From contig JADJWY010000001.1 in assembly GCA_016716085.1 (NCBI GenBank), positions 62,001 to 126,000 of the forward strand: a stretch of 64,000 bases of DNA, written 5' to 3'. The translations under genes and the position numbers were made by a program. This document shows positions 25,055 to 33,394 of this stretch, piece after piece (the first letter of the stretch is position 1; the number at the start of each line of letters is the position of its first letter). The notes below the pieces were generated by a model. It saw nothing but the letters and a program-made list of their open reading frames with translations, did no database searches and was not told the DNA's origin. This DNA comes from Hahellaceae bacterium (GTDB lineage Bacteria > Pseudomonadota > Gammaproteobacteria > Pseudomonadales > Oleiphilaceae).

Positions 25055-26317
25055 ATGTTAGAGTCAGAGCCAGATTCAGCCCCCCCACTCCCCCACTGGG
25101 CGCGTCCGTCTGCGAGGTTACGGGAGCTGTGGCGACAAGGGGCCGAAAGGGTTCTGAATGCGCCGCCGGAATGGATTGATGAGATGGACAACGCCTCGGT
25201 GTCGCAGGTCGGGTTTGGCCAGATCGCAGAAGATCCGGTGATGATGGCCGCGATCAAGCGCAGTAACCGGGCCAGTCTTATCCGCTGGGCCGCCGCCAAT
25301 ATCGAAAACCCTGGTGCGCCTGTTCCGCCGGCACTGACACCGGACATGATGAGCAACGGTCTGGAGTTGGTGCGCCGGGGCAAGACAGACCTAATGTTTC
25401 GTGCGGGGCGGGCTGTTCAGGACATCGCCTGGCAGAAGTGGATGACGATTGTTTTTTCACTGACGGATGACGCAGATGAACTCAAGGGGCTTCTGGAGCA
25501 TTCTGCGCGCTCAATCATGGCCTATGCCGATGGCAATTTACACGCAATTTCAGCCTATATGTCCGCGGAACAGGAGAAGCTGTCCAGTAACACTCATGTG
25601 GATCGTCGGGAATGGGTAACCCGCGTGCTTGAAGGGGTAAGCGTGGACATTCGGGAGGCCAGCCGTCGACTCGGATACCGTTTAAACGGCACCCATCAGG
25701 CCGCTATTCTATGGATAGAGGAAGCAGAATCAGAACTGAGTCGACTGGATGAAGCGGCAGAAACCTTGATTGCGCTCTACGGGCAAACTCCCGTTATGCT
25801 GCGTGTAATCGCCAATACCGCGACCGTGTGGCTCTGGATTAACGACAAATCGCCCCCTCACCTGCAGCGCTTGCAGGCCTACCTAAAGGATCACCCAGGG
25901 GTCAAAATCGCATTGGGCAGCGGAGATAAGGGGGTTGAAGGATTTCGACGGGCCCATTTGGACGCCCTGGCTGCGCAACGGGTTATGTCACGATTAAACT
26001 CACCGGCTCAAGCCGCGAGTTTCGACAGCCTGAGACTTGTCGCGCTGATGTCGCGAGACCCCGAAGCGACCTTGCGGTTTGTCAATCATACGCTGGGTGA
26101 GCTGGTTCATGCGCCAATCGCGCTGAAACGCTCCCTACTCGCATTCCTGCAGTCCGGCTGCAATGCCACCGAAGCCGCCGAACGGTTGCACACGCACCGA
26201 AATACCGTCATAAAACGCCTGGACCGAGCCCAGGAACTGTTGCCGGGCCCCCTGGATACCAATCGCCTGCATGTGGCGGCCGCTTTGGAAGCACTTAGCT
26301 GGATGGCAGCGGACTAA
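25055..26317 (+). CDS. PucR/CdaR-type transcriptional regulator
   Basis: A 420-residue regulator. The N-terminal part (about 1-170) is helical and probably senses a ligand; a GGDEF-like central domain (about 190-320) is typical of the CdaR group; the C-terminal helix-turn-helix is LLAFLQSGCNATEAAERLHTHRNTVIKRLDRAQEL, the PucR HTH signature. It is divergent from the monooxygenase-hydrolase operon and likely controls it. A TTG at 25049 has better spacing to AAGG, so the start may be two codons upstream. The last codons overlap the convergent NTF2-like gene by 4 bp. Confidence 0.85.
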   Translation: MLESEPDSAPPLPHWARPSARLRELWRQGAERVLNAPPEWIDEMDNASVSQVGFGQIAEDPVMMAAIKRSNRASLIRWAAANIENPGAPVPPALTPDMMSNGLELVRRGKTDLMFRAGRAVQDIAWQKWMTIVFSLTDDADELKGLLEHSARSIMAYADGNLHAISAYMSAEQEKLSSNTHVDRREWVTRVLEGVSVDIREASRRLGYRLNGTHQAAILWIEEAESELSRLDEAAETLIALYGQTPVMLRVIANTATVWLWINDKSPPHLQRLQAYLKDHPGVKIALGSGDKGVEGFRRAHLDALAAQRVMSRLNSPAQAASFDSLRLVALMSRDPEATLRFVNHTLGELVHAPIALKRSLLAFLQSGCNATEAAERLHTHRNTVIKRLDRAQELLPGPLDTNRLHVAAALEALSWMAAD

Positions 26318-26715
26318 AAGTCCGACGAGGTGAGTACTCGCAGACCGCCGTCTGTTTGCAGCAGGTGGTAGGACTCCTGCCATTGCGCCACGACGCTGCC
26401 CTCGGTGTTCCGCAGCCGCCAGGTTACCGTCGCCAGGACAGTCCGCCGCCCTGAGGAGAACCACGACAAGTCGTCAAAATGACAGGTCCGGGCCCCCTCT
26501 TTCCGGTATTGGTCGAGGTAGGTTTGAAAATAGGCCGCAATTGCCTGGGGTGTGTCAAAGAACGTGACGTTACCCTCTGCATTGATGGCCTGAAAGGATA
26601 CGTGATAACGCGAAGCGATGAGGGCGCCATCGAAGGCGGCGAAATCATCGGCAAATTGTTGAAAGAAAGTTTGGAGGGCTGCGCCCTGGGCATTCATAAC
26701 GCGCTGCCTTTTCAT
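26314..26715 (-). CDS. NTF2-like (SnoaL-type) protein
   Basis: A 133-residue protein with the cone-shaped NTF2-like pattern: a helical start (LQTFFQQFADDFAAFDGALIASRYH), then YLDQYRKEGARTCHFDDLSWFSSGRRTVLATVTWRLRN split over beta strands, and a final strand LLQTDGGLRVLTSSDF. Many such proteins are small-molecule binders or cyclases; none can be assigned here. The ATG at 26715 has AAGGAA upstream. It begins 13 bp after the stop of the large EEP-domain gene. Confidence 0.75.
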   Translation of the reverse strand: MKRQRVMNAQGAALQTFFQQFADDFAAFDGALIASRYHVSFQAINAEGNVTFFDTPQAIAAYFQTYLDQYRKEGARTCHFDDLSWFSSGRRTVLATVTWRLRNTEGSVVAQWQESYHLLQTDGGLRVLTSSDF

Positions 26716-26728
26716 AAAATTCCTTTTT

Positions 26729-29700
26729 TCAAATACAATCGCTTCCCACAATGCGCGTTATCCCGTCCTGACCAATAACCATACCTCCGGACCCCAAACC
26801 GGCTGCTACCGCTCCGGCAGACCCTGACGAAAAGACGGTTAGCGCGCCTGCGATAAATTCGGCGCCGGCAGCCAGAACTTCCTCGCCAATACCCGCTACG
26901 AGTTGCACACCATTACACCCAGTCACGGTGCCTTCCACTTTCACCTGGCCTGAACTACCGAAGTGAGCAGTGGCATTCGGCTTCATCGTAACCCCACGCA
27001 AGGTAATCGTATGGTCAGCAAAGGCACACACCGTTTGGTTCTGCAACACCGTACTGTTGTTCAACTCCACATCGGCATAACGATAGTTATTGGTCGAAAA
27101 CTGCTTACCCTCATAGTATTCATCAGAACCGAGGACCTGAAAACCGATTCGTGCGCCGGCATCAAGCACACTGAACATTTCAGGTGGCAGGTCGGGCGAG
27201 CAGAGATATTCCAGGGATGCTCTCGCGGTTTCCGTGTCATACACACCACTGGTGGCATCCAACGTTCGGCCGAGCTTGGCATTGAGAAAGGACTTGTACT
27301 CTTCCACTGCCAGGGGATGACTCGTAGACGACTCGCGCAGGCTTTTCCGTTGACTAACGGGTAAGCTCATTTGCTGGGTAGCCCAGTTAGCAATGTCAGG
27401 GATGGTATGAGTGTCGACTTTGTCGATTGCCGGGTCGAATCGTCCATTACGGTCGACATCCACGACGATGTTAAAGTTCTTACCATACTCTTCCACGGCC
27501 GAGATCGATGAGGGGTTATCTGGCAACCGCGTAAAGAGGTCTGAGGGCATTGGCCAGATACTGTCAAAAAAGCTTTGTGACGCAGTCGCTGTCAGGGTCT
27601 GCTTCAGGGCACCCCTGACCTTAATCGCGTAAGACGACAGGGACGCTATGCTCTGATCCCAGCGTCGGATTCCAGCCGCCTCAAGTTTCTGTTGGCTGAT
27701 CAGGTAGACATCAACGGGCCCCTCTCTTCCGAGATGATGGGCCAGCGCGTAGACGTTTTTGGCCGCGCTGATGTTGAACCGCTCCCGTCGGATGCCTCGG
27801 TCATCCATTGAAAAGACATCGTCAATGCTGTCCCGGGTGGATAAAACGATATAGTCTGCCTGATCATCCAGGTTAGCGATATCGCCCGCGTTACGGTCGT
27901 AGACGCCATTATTGTCCATATCGAGCACCAAGCGATAAAGGCCCGGATTAGCCCGATCAAAAGAAGGCAGGCTGATTGCCGGAACGCTGCCGTCACTGTT
28001 GATCGTGATGGTTTTTGTCAGGGCGCTGATCGAGGCCAGGTTCATGACCGCATTGCCCGGAAAAAAACGATCAGACGCGGCATTGACAACATGCAGCGTC
28101 GCCATGCTGGACGGTTGAAGCACCGCCGCTGTCTCGACGACAGGCCCCGCATCGCTCACCGTGAAATCCATTTTCGCTTTCTTCACGCCCGCTTCTTCTA
28201 CCTTGACCTGAATGGGGCGTTTAGCCGGGGTGTCACTTCCGCCACCAAATTCGATCGCGACCAGAAAGTGATCCGAGATGGTTTTCATCGACACGCCCGC
28301 TGTTGGATCGGTTCGATTATTGGCAAACGGAATTCTCGGATTGAAGGTGATGCCCTGGGTCAGGATATGATGCGAGAGATGCTTTTCGGAGGGCGCGCCG
28401 CGCGTGATGATTCGATCATACGCACAGTTAGTGAGACCTTGAACATTGGTTTTCTGGCCTCGCTGAATCCACCAGTTCCAGGTATCAAACAAGAGTAGCT
28501 CCTGCGCAGGGCTCAGATAGGTGCAATCGGCATTAAAATCCCCCAGTGCGACGGCATCTGCCGTCTGACCGATGACATTGGTTTGTAACGATCCCAGTTC
28601 CCCCGAGACATCGTTCAGGCTGGCATGCAGACTGTAGGCGCTGAAACCAAACGCAGTCGTATCACCCGTGGCGTAGGTAAACGTCGCCAACAGTGGTTGC
28701 CGGGTAAAGCCAGTGACGGCTGAGTCCCCGTAGTTCGTGACGGTAAGCGCTTTGCCGCGTGGCAGGGGATGATAAAACAGAGCGGACTGCTTGTAGGCAC
28801 CCGCCTGACCAGCCTTGGCACCAGGCGCACGACACACAAAGGCGGGACTGAGCACCTGCACCCGCTGGCAAAGCCGCGACCAGTATTCGTTAGGAGGACT
28901 TGGCTCGGCAATTTCCTGAATAAAGACGATGTCATACCGGGTTATGATGGAAGCATAGTAATCGACGAGTCCGTCCACTTCGCCTTTCGACTGTCCATAA
29001 TTATTCATATTCCAGCTAGCGAGACTCAAGGCCCAGGGCTCTTCGTCGTCCTGCAGATTACGACGATGGTATTCGGCGGCAGGCTCGATGAAGAAGCCGG
29101 CAGGCCAGGTTGCCTTCAAGGGGTTTTTCACAGTTTTCTGGGCTCTTAAAACGACGCCCGAAAAGTTCGAATTGTTCAATCCGTCACTGTCGAGCACCCA
29201 CTGTGTTCCACCGGTATGGTAGTAAATTTTCCAGGTGGTACCGGCCAGGGTGTACACCGGGAACCCGCCGTTGCCGGACGTACGCTGATAAAAGCCCGTC
29301 GCTGTGGGGTAATCCACAGCGTCTATGCGTAGGGTTTCAGCAAAGACCCGGCAACCGTTATTCCACCCGGACAGACTGGGGTGAGTTTCCCCCAACGTCG
29401 TGACTTTACTGACGGTTCCATCGCCGTTGTCTTCTACGGCTGTTTTGTCCAGGACCCATTGAACGGTATCATTACGGTCGTAAATGCTGTAAGTCACACC
29501 GGAAGCAGTATATCGGTAGATCGGCCGGTCCCTGAACATAGCAAGCTGCCCCGGACTGGTTTCGTAGGGCATGTAAATACCATTGGCTGCAGTCGCAGTG
29601 CAGCTCTGCACTTTCAACCCATCGTGAACCAAAGGGTCTGGATTGTTGGCGAAGGCCCAATTGGGCAGTGTGGCAGTGAGCAGCAGAACAAAAGTCAGTT

Positions 29701-29749
29701 TGAAAAGACTGCGCTCACACGGTATCCGAGTCAGTAAGTAACCCATCAT
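26729..29749 (-). CDS. Secreted EEP-superfamily (DNase I-like) protein, large
   Basis: A 1006-residue exported protein. Residues 1-35 form a signal peptide (KLTFVLLLTATLPNWAFA). The middle (about 240-500) is an endonuclease/exonuclease/phosphatase domain: SWNMNNYG (about 246), the metal-binding Glu in IVFIQEIAEP (about 272), the catalytic GDFNADC (about 405) and SDHF (about 491). The N-terminal 200 residues hold paired Trp/Gly/Tyr-rich repeats (QWVLDKTAVEDNGDG, QWVLDSDGLNN), probably a substrate- or wall-binding module. The C-terminal 500 residues are unassigned and include PNATAHFGSSGQVKVEGTV, a head-to-tail beta pattern. Extracellular nuclease is likely; phosphatase or lipase roles are possible for this superfamily. 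Confidence 0.82.
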   Translation of the reverse strand: MMGYLLTRIPCERSLFKLTFVLLLTATLPNWAFANNPDPLVHDGLKVQSCTATAANGIYMPYETSPGQLAMFRDRPIYRYTASGVTYSIYDRNDTVQWVLDKTAVEDNGDGTVSKVTTLGETHPSLSGWNNGCRVFAETLRIDAVDYPTATGFYQRTSGNGGFPVYTLAGTTWKIYYHTGGTQWVLDSDGLNNSNFSGVVLRAQKTVKNPLKATWPAGFFIEPAAEYHRRNLQDDEEPWALSLASWNMNNYGQSKGEVDGLVDYYASIITRYDIVFIQEIAEPSPPNEYWSRLCQRVQVLSPAFVCRAPGAKAGQAGAYKQSALFYHPLPRGKALTVTNYGDSAVTGFTRQPLLATFTYATGDTTAFGFSAYSLHASLNDVSGELGSLQTNVIGQTADAVALGDFNADCTYLSPAQELLLFDTWNWWIQRGQKTNVQGLTNCAYDRIITRGAPSEKHLSHHILTQGITFNPRIPFANNRTDPTAGVSMKTISDHFLVAIEFGGGSDTPAKRPIQVKVEEAGVKKAKMDFTVSDAGPVVETAAVLQPSSMATLHVVNAASDRFFPGNAVMNLASISALTKTITINSDGSVPAISLPSFDRANPGLYRLVLDMDNNGVYDRNAGDIANLDDQADYIVLSTRDSIDDVFSMDDRGIRRERFNISAAKNVYALAHHLGREGPVDVYLISQQKLEAAGIRRWDQSIASLSSYAIKVRGALKQTLTATASQSFFDSIWPMPSDLFTRLPDNPSSISAVEEYGKNFNIVVDVDRNGRFDPAIDKVDTHTIPDIANWATQQMSLPVSQRKSLRESSTSHPLAVEEYKSFLNAKLGRTLDATSGVYDTETARASLEYLCSPDLPPEMFSVLDAGARIGFQVLGSDEYYEGKQFSTNNYRYADVELNNSTVLQNQTVCAFADHTITLRGVTMKPNATAHFGSSGQVKVEGTVTGCNGVQLVAGIGEEVLAAGAEFIAGALTVFSSGSAGAVAAGLGSGGMVIGQDGITRIVGSDCI

Positions 29750-29767
29750 GATCGGCTCCTGACTGGC

Positions 29768-30382
29768 TTATTTGCACAGCGCATGCTGAGGCTTATCGTC
29801 GCAAATCACCTCTTTAAGCAGTTCAACCTGTTGTTTTAAGGTTTCGTTTTGATGCTGGAGCGCCTGCAATTGCCTTGCCTGACTATCCTGATTCATGCTC
29901 AACGCCTGGGTTGCAGAGATGTTGAGCATACTCAGTGCGTCATAATCGACCGAATGAAAATCGTCAACGACTCACCCCATCAGCACCGCCTCGCCGTCAA
30001 TCGACTTGTCCAGCGAAATCTCACCGGCGTCTACCCCCGCAACGCTCGCTTCCTGCTCTTCCCCGTCAGACAGTCGTAGGCGCACGACATCGCCCACCGA
30101 GAGGGTGTGTTCGGGCAGGCTGAATGTGCCCTGCTTAATGTCAATGGGTTGCGGGGTTTCATCCAGCACACGGCAACTCAGGGAAACCGCCTGTGGATAC
30201 ACGGAGTGAACCTGCTGACCGATCACTTTTTTCACAGGGCCGTGATTCATGGCTGGGTTCCGATACCGATAGTCGGTAATCTGGATTTTGTTCAACACAT
30301 CAAGATCAGCGACAGGATCGCTCACACCCTCGACGATTTTGATGCGTTCATCAGAGAATTGTTCTGAACCATAGGACAGCAA
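29768..30382 (-). pseudogene. Peptidase S74 (endosialidase-type chaperone) remnant with in-frame TGA
   Basis: The fragment reads SDERIKIVEGVSDPVADL, KIQITDYRYRNP, VIGQQVHSVYPQAV, matching the intramolecular chaperone domain found at the end of phage and bacterial fibre proteins. A TGA at 29972-29974 interrupts it; the same frame continues for 67 codons with VVDDFHSVDYDALSML, NISATQALSMNQ and a coiled coil LQALQHQNETLKQQVELLKEV before the true stop at 29768. Upstream, a TAA and loss of any normal start show that the N-terminal body is gone. It is thus a 5'-truncated, nonsense-bearing remnant. Confidence 0.78.
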
Positions 30383-30386
30383 ATAG

Positions 30387-30422
30387 CGCTTTGCGGCATT
30401 TTAGCGCAGCGGCCGCAAAGCG
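30387..30422. repeat. Perfect 11-bp inverted repeat at the truncation point
   Basis: CGCTTTGCGGC (30387-30397) and GCCGCAAAGCG (30412-30422) are exact inverse copies with a 14-base gap. The element lies at the point where the S74 fragment begins, so it may mark an insertion or deletion edge, possibly an integron-type recombination site. Confidence 0.55.
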
Positions 30423-30541
30423 AACCGCGACCGAGGGTCCAGCGCAGCGAACGAAGTGAGTGAAGCGCCATTCATTGCCTTGTTATGCCCTTCCACGTAT
30501 ACTTGTACAATAATATTGTACAATTCGTTGGATGATCTACC

Positions 30542-30772
30542 ATGATGACTGTAAACATAAGCGATTTGAGAGCCAACCTATTGAAATATCTAGAAAAGGC
30601 CAATCAAGGAGAGCAAATCACTGTGACCACCAACGGTAGAGTGCTTGCCACTATAGCACCTCCAGCAAACAAGCGGGAAATTGCAAAGCAACGGCTGAGA
30701 GAACTCTCAACAACAGCCAAAATTAACGATGTAACCAGCCCAATTGATATGGAATGGGGCGCGGCCCAGTGA
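30542..30772 (+). CDS. Phd/YefM-type antitoxin (with PIN toxin)
   Basis: A 76-residue antitoxin: MMTVNISDLRANLLKYLEKANQGEQITVT, then NGRVLATIAP, the canonical Phd/YefM DNA-binding N-terminus. It should bind and silence the following PIN toxin and repress the pair's promoter. The toxin start (GTG) overlaps its stop by 4 bp. The codons are more AT-rich than the neighbouring genes, consistent with a transferred cassette. Confidence 0.9.
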   Translation: MMTVNISDLRANLLKYLEKANQGEQITVTTNGRVLATIAPPANKREIAKQRLRELSTTAKINDVTSPIDMEWGAAQ

Positions 30773-31164
30773 TTATTCTGGACACCTGCGCAATCATTTG
30801 GGACGCTCTTGATCGCAATAAACTAAGCGAAAACGCGAAGGCTGCTATTGAGAAAGCAGATGAACACAACGCTTTAATTATATCTGACATCTCAATTTGG
30901 GAAGTATCTATGCTTATAAAGCGCTCTCGCATTGATGTTGCCACAACCCCAGCTAACTTCATCAATCTCTTTCTTGAATCTCGCAATATCTCAGTTGTCA
31001 ACATTTCGCCAGAAATTGCAGAACTGTCAACAAACTTCGGGCCTGAAATTAACAACGATCCAGCGGACAGAATCATCGCTGCAACGTCTATTATTCACAA
31101 CGCTCAATTGATTACCTCTGACTCAAATCTTCGTCAATCAACACTCATTGATACTATTTGGTGA
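30769..31164 (+). CDS. VapC-like PIN-domain RNase toxin
   Basis: A 131-residue PIN nuclease that would cleave RNA when free of its antitoxin. Acidic active-site residues are visible in IILDTCAIIWDAL (first Asp), SISIWEV-like IWEVSML (Glu) and DPADRIIAAT (Asp, Arg). The GTG at 30769, inside the antitoxin's last codons, gives the correct PIN start MIILDTC; the upstream in-frame ATG adds residues of antitoxin sequence. It ends where an attC-like sequence begins. Confidence 0.9.
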   Translation: MIILDTCAIIWDALDRNKLSENAKAAIEKADEHNALIISDISIWEVSMLIKRSRIDVATTPANFINLFLESRNISVVNISPEIAELSTNFGPEINNDPADRIIAATSIIHNAQLITSDSNLRQSTLIDTIW

Positions 31165-31201
31165 GGCATAACGCCCTAATCTGCTGATCGGCCTTGTTAA
31201 C
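31165..31201 (+). other. Possible degenerate attC-type cassette end
   Basis: Directly after the PIN toxin stop codon comes GGCATAACGCCC, a core resembling RYYYAAC, and 25 bases later CCTTGTTAACC, like GTTRRRY. Short inner arms (CCTAATC / GATCGG) pair imperfectly. Related GTTAT(A)TGC and GCATA(T)AAC cores occur at 30481-30489, 31882-31892 and 32502-32510, next to the ends of the toxin-antitoxin genes. The match is imperfect and no integrase is present in the window. Confidence 0.35.
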
Positions 31202-31217
31202 CGCCTCACTGGTAATG

Positions 31218-31523
31218 CTATTCTCTGGTTTCAATTAGGTGCAACCTGATCTTCCGTTCTTGTCTCACTACATGAACCACATAAAGAGTTTCATTTTCTT
31301 GCCTGTAGATAACACGGCAAGGATTCACGATGACTTCTCTGTACCAAAACTGTGGCAGTTCTGGAACTTTTCTCCCTGAATCGGGGAAGGTTAAGAGTCG
31401 ATCAACCTTCTCAAATACAGACACTACCAAGTCACTCGCCGCCTTTGGGTTTTCAATAGCGATAAACTCAGCAATTTGATCCAAATCATTAAGCGCAGGC
31501 TCAGTCCAAATTACTTCAACCAC
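31218..31523 (-). CDS. RelE/ParE-type toxin
   Basis: A 101-residue toxin: VEVIWTEPALNDLDQIAEFIA, then GRKVPELPQFWYREVIVNPCRVIYRQ and VVHVVRQERKI, the ParE/RelE pattern. It may poison DNA gyrase (ParE) or cleave mRNA (RelE); the sequence does not decide. The antitoxin gene precedes it with a 13-bp overlap. The pair runs opposite to its two neighbouring pairs. Confidence 0.92.
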   Translation of the reverse strand: MVEVIWTEPALNDLDQIAEFIAIENPKAASDLVVSVFEKVDRLLTFPDSGRKVPELPQFWYREVIVNPCRVIYRQENETLYVVHVVRQERKIRLHLIETRE

Positions 31524-31768
31524 TTTGCCATCTTCGCTTTTGCAGCTTGATTCGAATAGGTGCGATTTTCCCGAATCGCTCGTTCTCCTCTAGCAATTCC
31601 CTCTAAAAGACTCATACGGCTCTGCATAGACTCATAGTCTTCTACATCGACCAGATAGGCAGATGGCTGACCGTGCTCAGTAATCAACACTGGTTCTTTA
31701 GAATCATGCAGTTCCGCCAAGATTTTTGTGGCCTGCCGTTTCAATGACGTGACAAGTTCGACTTTCAT
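31511..31768 (-). CDS. Phd/YefM-type antitoxin (with ParE/RelE toxin)
   Basis: An 85-residue antitoxin: MKVELVTSLKRQATKILAEL, then EPVLITEHGQPSAYLVDVEDYESMQ, the Phd/YefM DNA-binding fold. The C-terminal helix (ERAIRENRTYSNQAAKAKMAKWLK) would occupy the toxin. It is upstream of and overlaps the toxin gene. Confidence 0.92.
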   Translation of the reverse strand: MKVELVTSLKRQATKILAELHDSKEPVLITEHGQPSAYLVDVEDYESMQSRMSLLEGIARGERAIRENRTYSNQAAKAKMAKWLK

Positions 31769-31943
31769 ATTTTATTACCGATGGGGAATGTGACACTATA
31801 GTATCACTCCAGATAATGATAAGGTAGTGACAACTATCCTGACACAGGGGGATCACGGAAATTTGTCCCGTGCATGCGATTGTTATATGCCCTTTGGAGG
31901 CGTATCATAATGCGCATAGCTAACACGCATTGAAGGAATACTC

Positions 31944-32189
31944 ATGGCTCTTCCTTATGATCAAAACGCGCCAAAAAAGCCAACAAACCTAACAATAAAC
32001 AGTGACTTACTTGAAAAAGCAAGAGCAGAGAAAATTAATCTCTCTGCAACCTTGGAGGGCGCGCTAATTCAGCAACTACGTCAGAGCGAACGGGAAAAAT
32101 GGAAAGCCAAAAATAAGAGCGCTATTCAAGCACTTAACGATTTGGCTGAAACCCATGGTCTATTTTCAGATTCGTTTAGGGATTTTTGA
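31944..32189 (+). CDS. ccdA: CcdA-type antitoxin
   Basis: An 81-residue antitoxin: an N-terminal ribbon-helix-helix (PTNLTINSDLLEKARAEKINLSATLEGAL) and a C-terminal toxin-binding tail (AIQALNDLAETHGLFSDSFRDF, matching the CcdA pattern of a final F-D/R-x-F). A good RBS (AAGGAA) precedes the ATG. Its TGA overlaps the toxin ATG. Confidence 0.9.
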   Translation: MALPYDQNAPKKPTNLTINSDLLEKARAEKINLSATLEGALIQQLRQSEREKWKAKNKSAIQALNDLAETHGLFSDSFRDF

Positions 32190-32506
32190 TGAGCCAGTTT
32201 TGCCTATATAGAAATGAAGACAAAGCAACTCAACAAACCTACCCATACTTTCTGAACGTGCAAAACGATCTACTGGATGAGCTGAACTCGCGTGTTGTAA
32301 TACCTCTTTCGTCGTTAGCTTCAGTTCAACACAGGGATGCTAAAAGACTCTGTCCTGTACTGAATATTGAAGGCGCAGACTACGTGCTGCTAACACATCA
32401 AATTTCTACTATACCAAAATTCAATTTAAAAACAATGATTTCCGACTTAAAAGAATTTCGCCAGGAAATTGTCGCCTCTTTGGACTTACTTATTACCGGC
32501 ATATAA
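32189..32506 (+). CDS. ccdB: CcdB-type gyrase toxin
   Basis: A 105-residue toxin: MSQFCLYRNEDKATQQTYPYFLNVQNDLLDEL, then RVVIPLSSL and a C-terminus in which LLITGI replaces the usual FLITGF/WGI end that touches gyrase. CcdB traps DNA gyrase on cleaved DNA. The ATG at 32189 overlaps the CcdA stop. The stop codon TAA lies within GGCATATAAC, an attC-like core. Confidence 0.9.
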   Translation: MSQFCLYRNEDKATQQTYPYFLNVQNDLLDELNSRVVIPLSSLASVQHRDAKRLCPVLNIEGADYVLLTHQISTIPKFNLKTMISDLKEFRQEIVASLDLLITGI

Positions 32507-32684
32507 CGAATCAGTAGAAAAACCCGATTCGATCCACGTTATAATGTTCGCGCCCACTTGCCTTATTGCCGAGCCAGAAGACCCGCTATGTCCAATATGT
32601 GCCAATATCGGTCGCTATTTTCTATCTTTCTCAAAGGCTACGCTCAGGCGCCCCTGAACCCCGCATTTTCAGCAAATGAAACCC

Positions 32685-33260
32685 TCAGAACGACAGGTTT
32701 CCGTAGGCGTCCATTCGCGTGCCATTGAAGGTAAGCATCTGATCGGCAGGACAGCGACAGGTGAGCTTCACAGGATCAAAATCGAACTCACTCGCCGGAA
32801 TTGTTTCAGAACGCTTAGAATCACCGGCGTGACGCTTGCCATATTTTGTCTTCTGCTCGTTGAAGCGCGGATCACGACTGCGAAATCGGTTGTCCGGTAT
32901 GTATCCGTCAATCCTGTTTTCGTGTAGATACTTCATGTTCGCTTCATTAGCAAAGCCCGTATCTGCCGTGACGATGGCGCCTTCCTGGTAAATGTCAGGC
33001 GACAGATTGTTGTAGGTCAGCCATTCTTTGCTGTCTATCCAGCCAACATTATGGCCACCGCCCGAATCGCTGGTCGCCTCAATATCGACCGCGTCATTGC
33101 GGTAGGCACCACCACTGTTACCCGGCGTGGTGTCGTAAAAAGCCGCATAGTTTTCAGCCTGAAACAGCACCGCGTGGGCACTGGTTACGGCAAAGAGAAG
33201 GCTTGCCCCCGTCAGCAGACGGGCACGCAAAGCCATGGGGGATGTGAGGGGGGACGCCAT
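32685..33260 (-). pseudogene. Truncated CBM6 protein fused to an IS1182-like transposase fragment
   Basis: Residues 1-30 are a signal peptide and 31-77 the start of a CBM6-type carbohydrate-binding module (VLFQAENYAAFYDTTPGNSG, then VDIEATSDSGGGHNVGWIDSKEWLTY). At about residue 78 (near 33026) the sequence switches to a DDE transposase interior: IVTADTGFANEANMKYLHEN, IDGYIPDNRFRSRDPRFNEQ, and a Cys-rich C-terminal piece. The catalytic domain that should follow the CBM is absent. It is a secreted polysaccharide enzyme gene destroyed by insertion and later deletion; RBS, signal peptide and promoter remain. Confidence 0.78.
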
Positions 33261-33322
33261 CGTTATTTTCTCCTTGTGAGCATCATCGTCGGCGAGATCC
33301 TAACAGTCAGATCTGCGCCTGT

Positions 33323-33371
33323 GAGTCGTCGTTTCTGACGATATTGCGCTTGAAAACAAGAATTTGTGACG
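33323..33371 (-). promoter_or_regulatory. Shared 49-bp promoter element, copy upstream of the CBM6 remnant
   Basis: A 24-base block (33323-33346, GAGTCGTCGTTTCTGACGAT and four more bases), six variable bases, then AAAACAAG and GTGACG. It contains the inverted repeat TCGTC-N6-GACGA. Its inner edge is 62 bp from the start codon. The twin copy is at 34627-34675. Confidence 0.7.
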
Positions 33372-33394
33372 GACGTCCCCTCTTACCAAACGCC

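Noticed and set aside
29972..29974. In-frame TGA in the S74 remnant considered as a selenocysteine or readthrough site
   Set aside because: No such protein family is known to use it, and the gene has also lost its 5' end, so plain decay is simpler.
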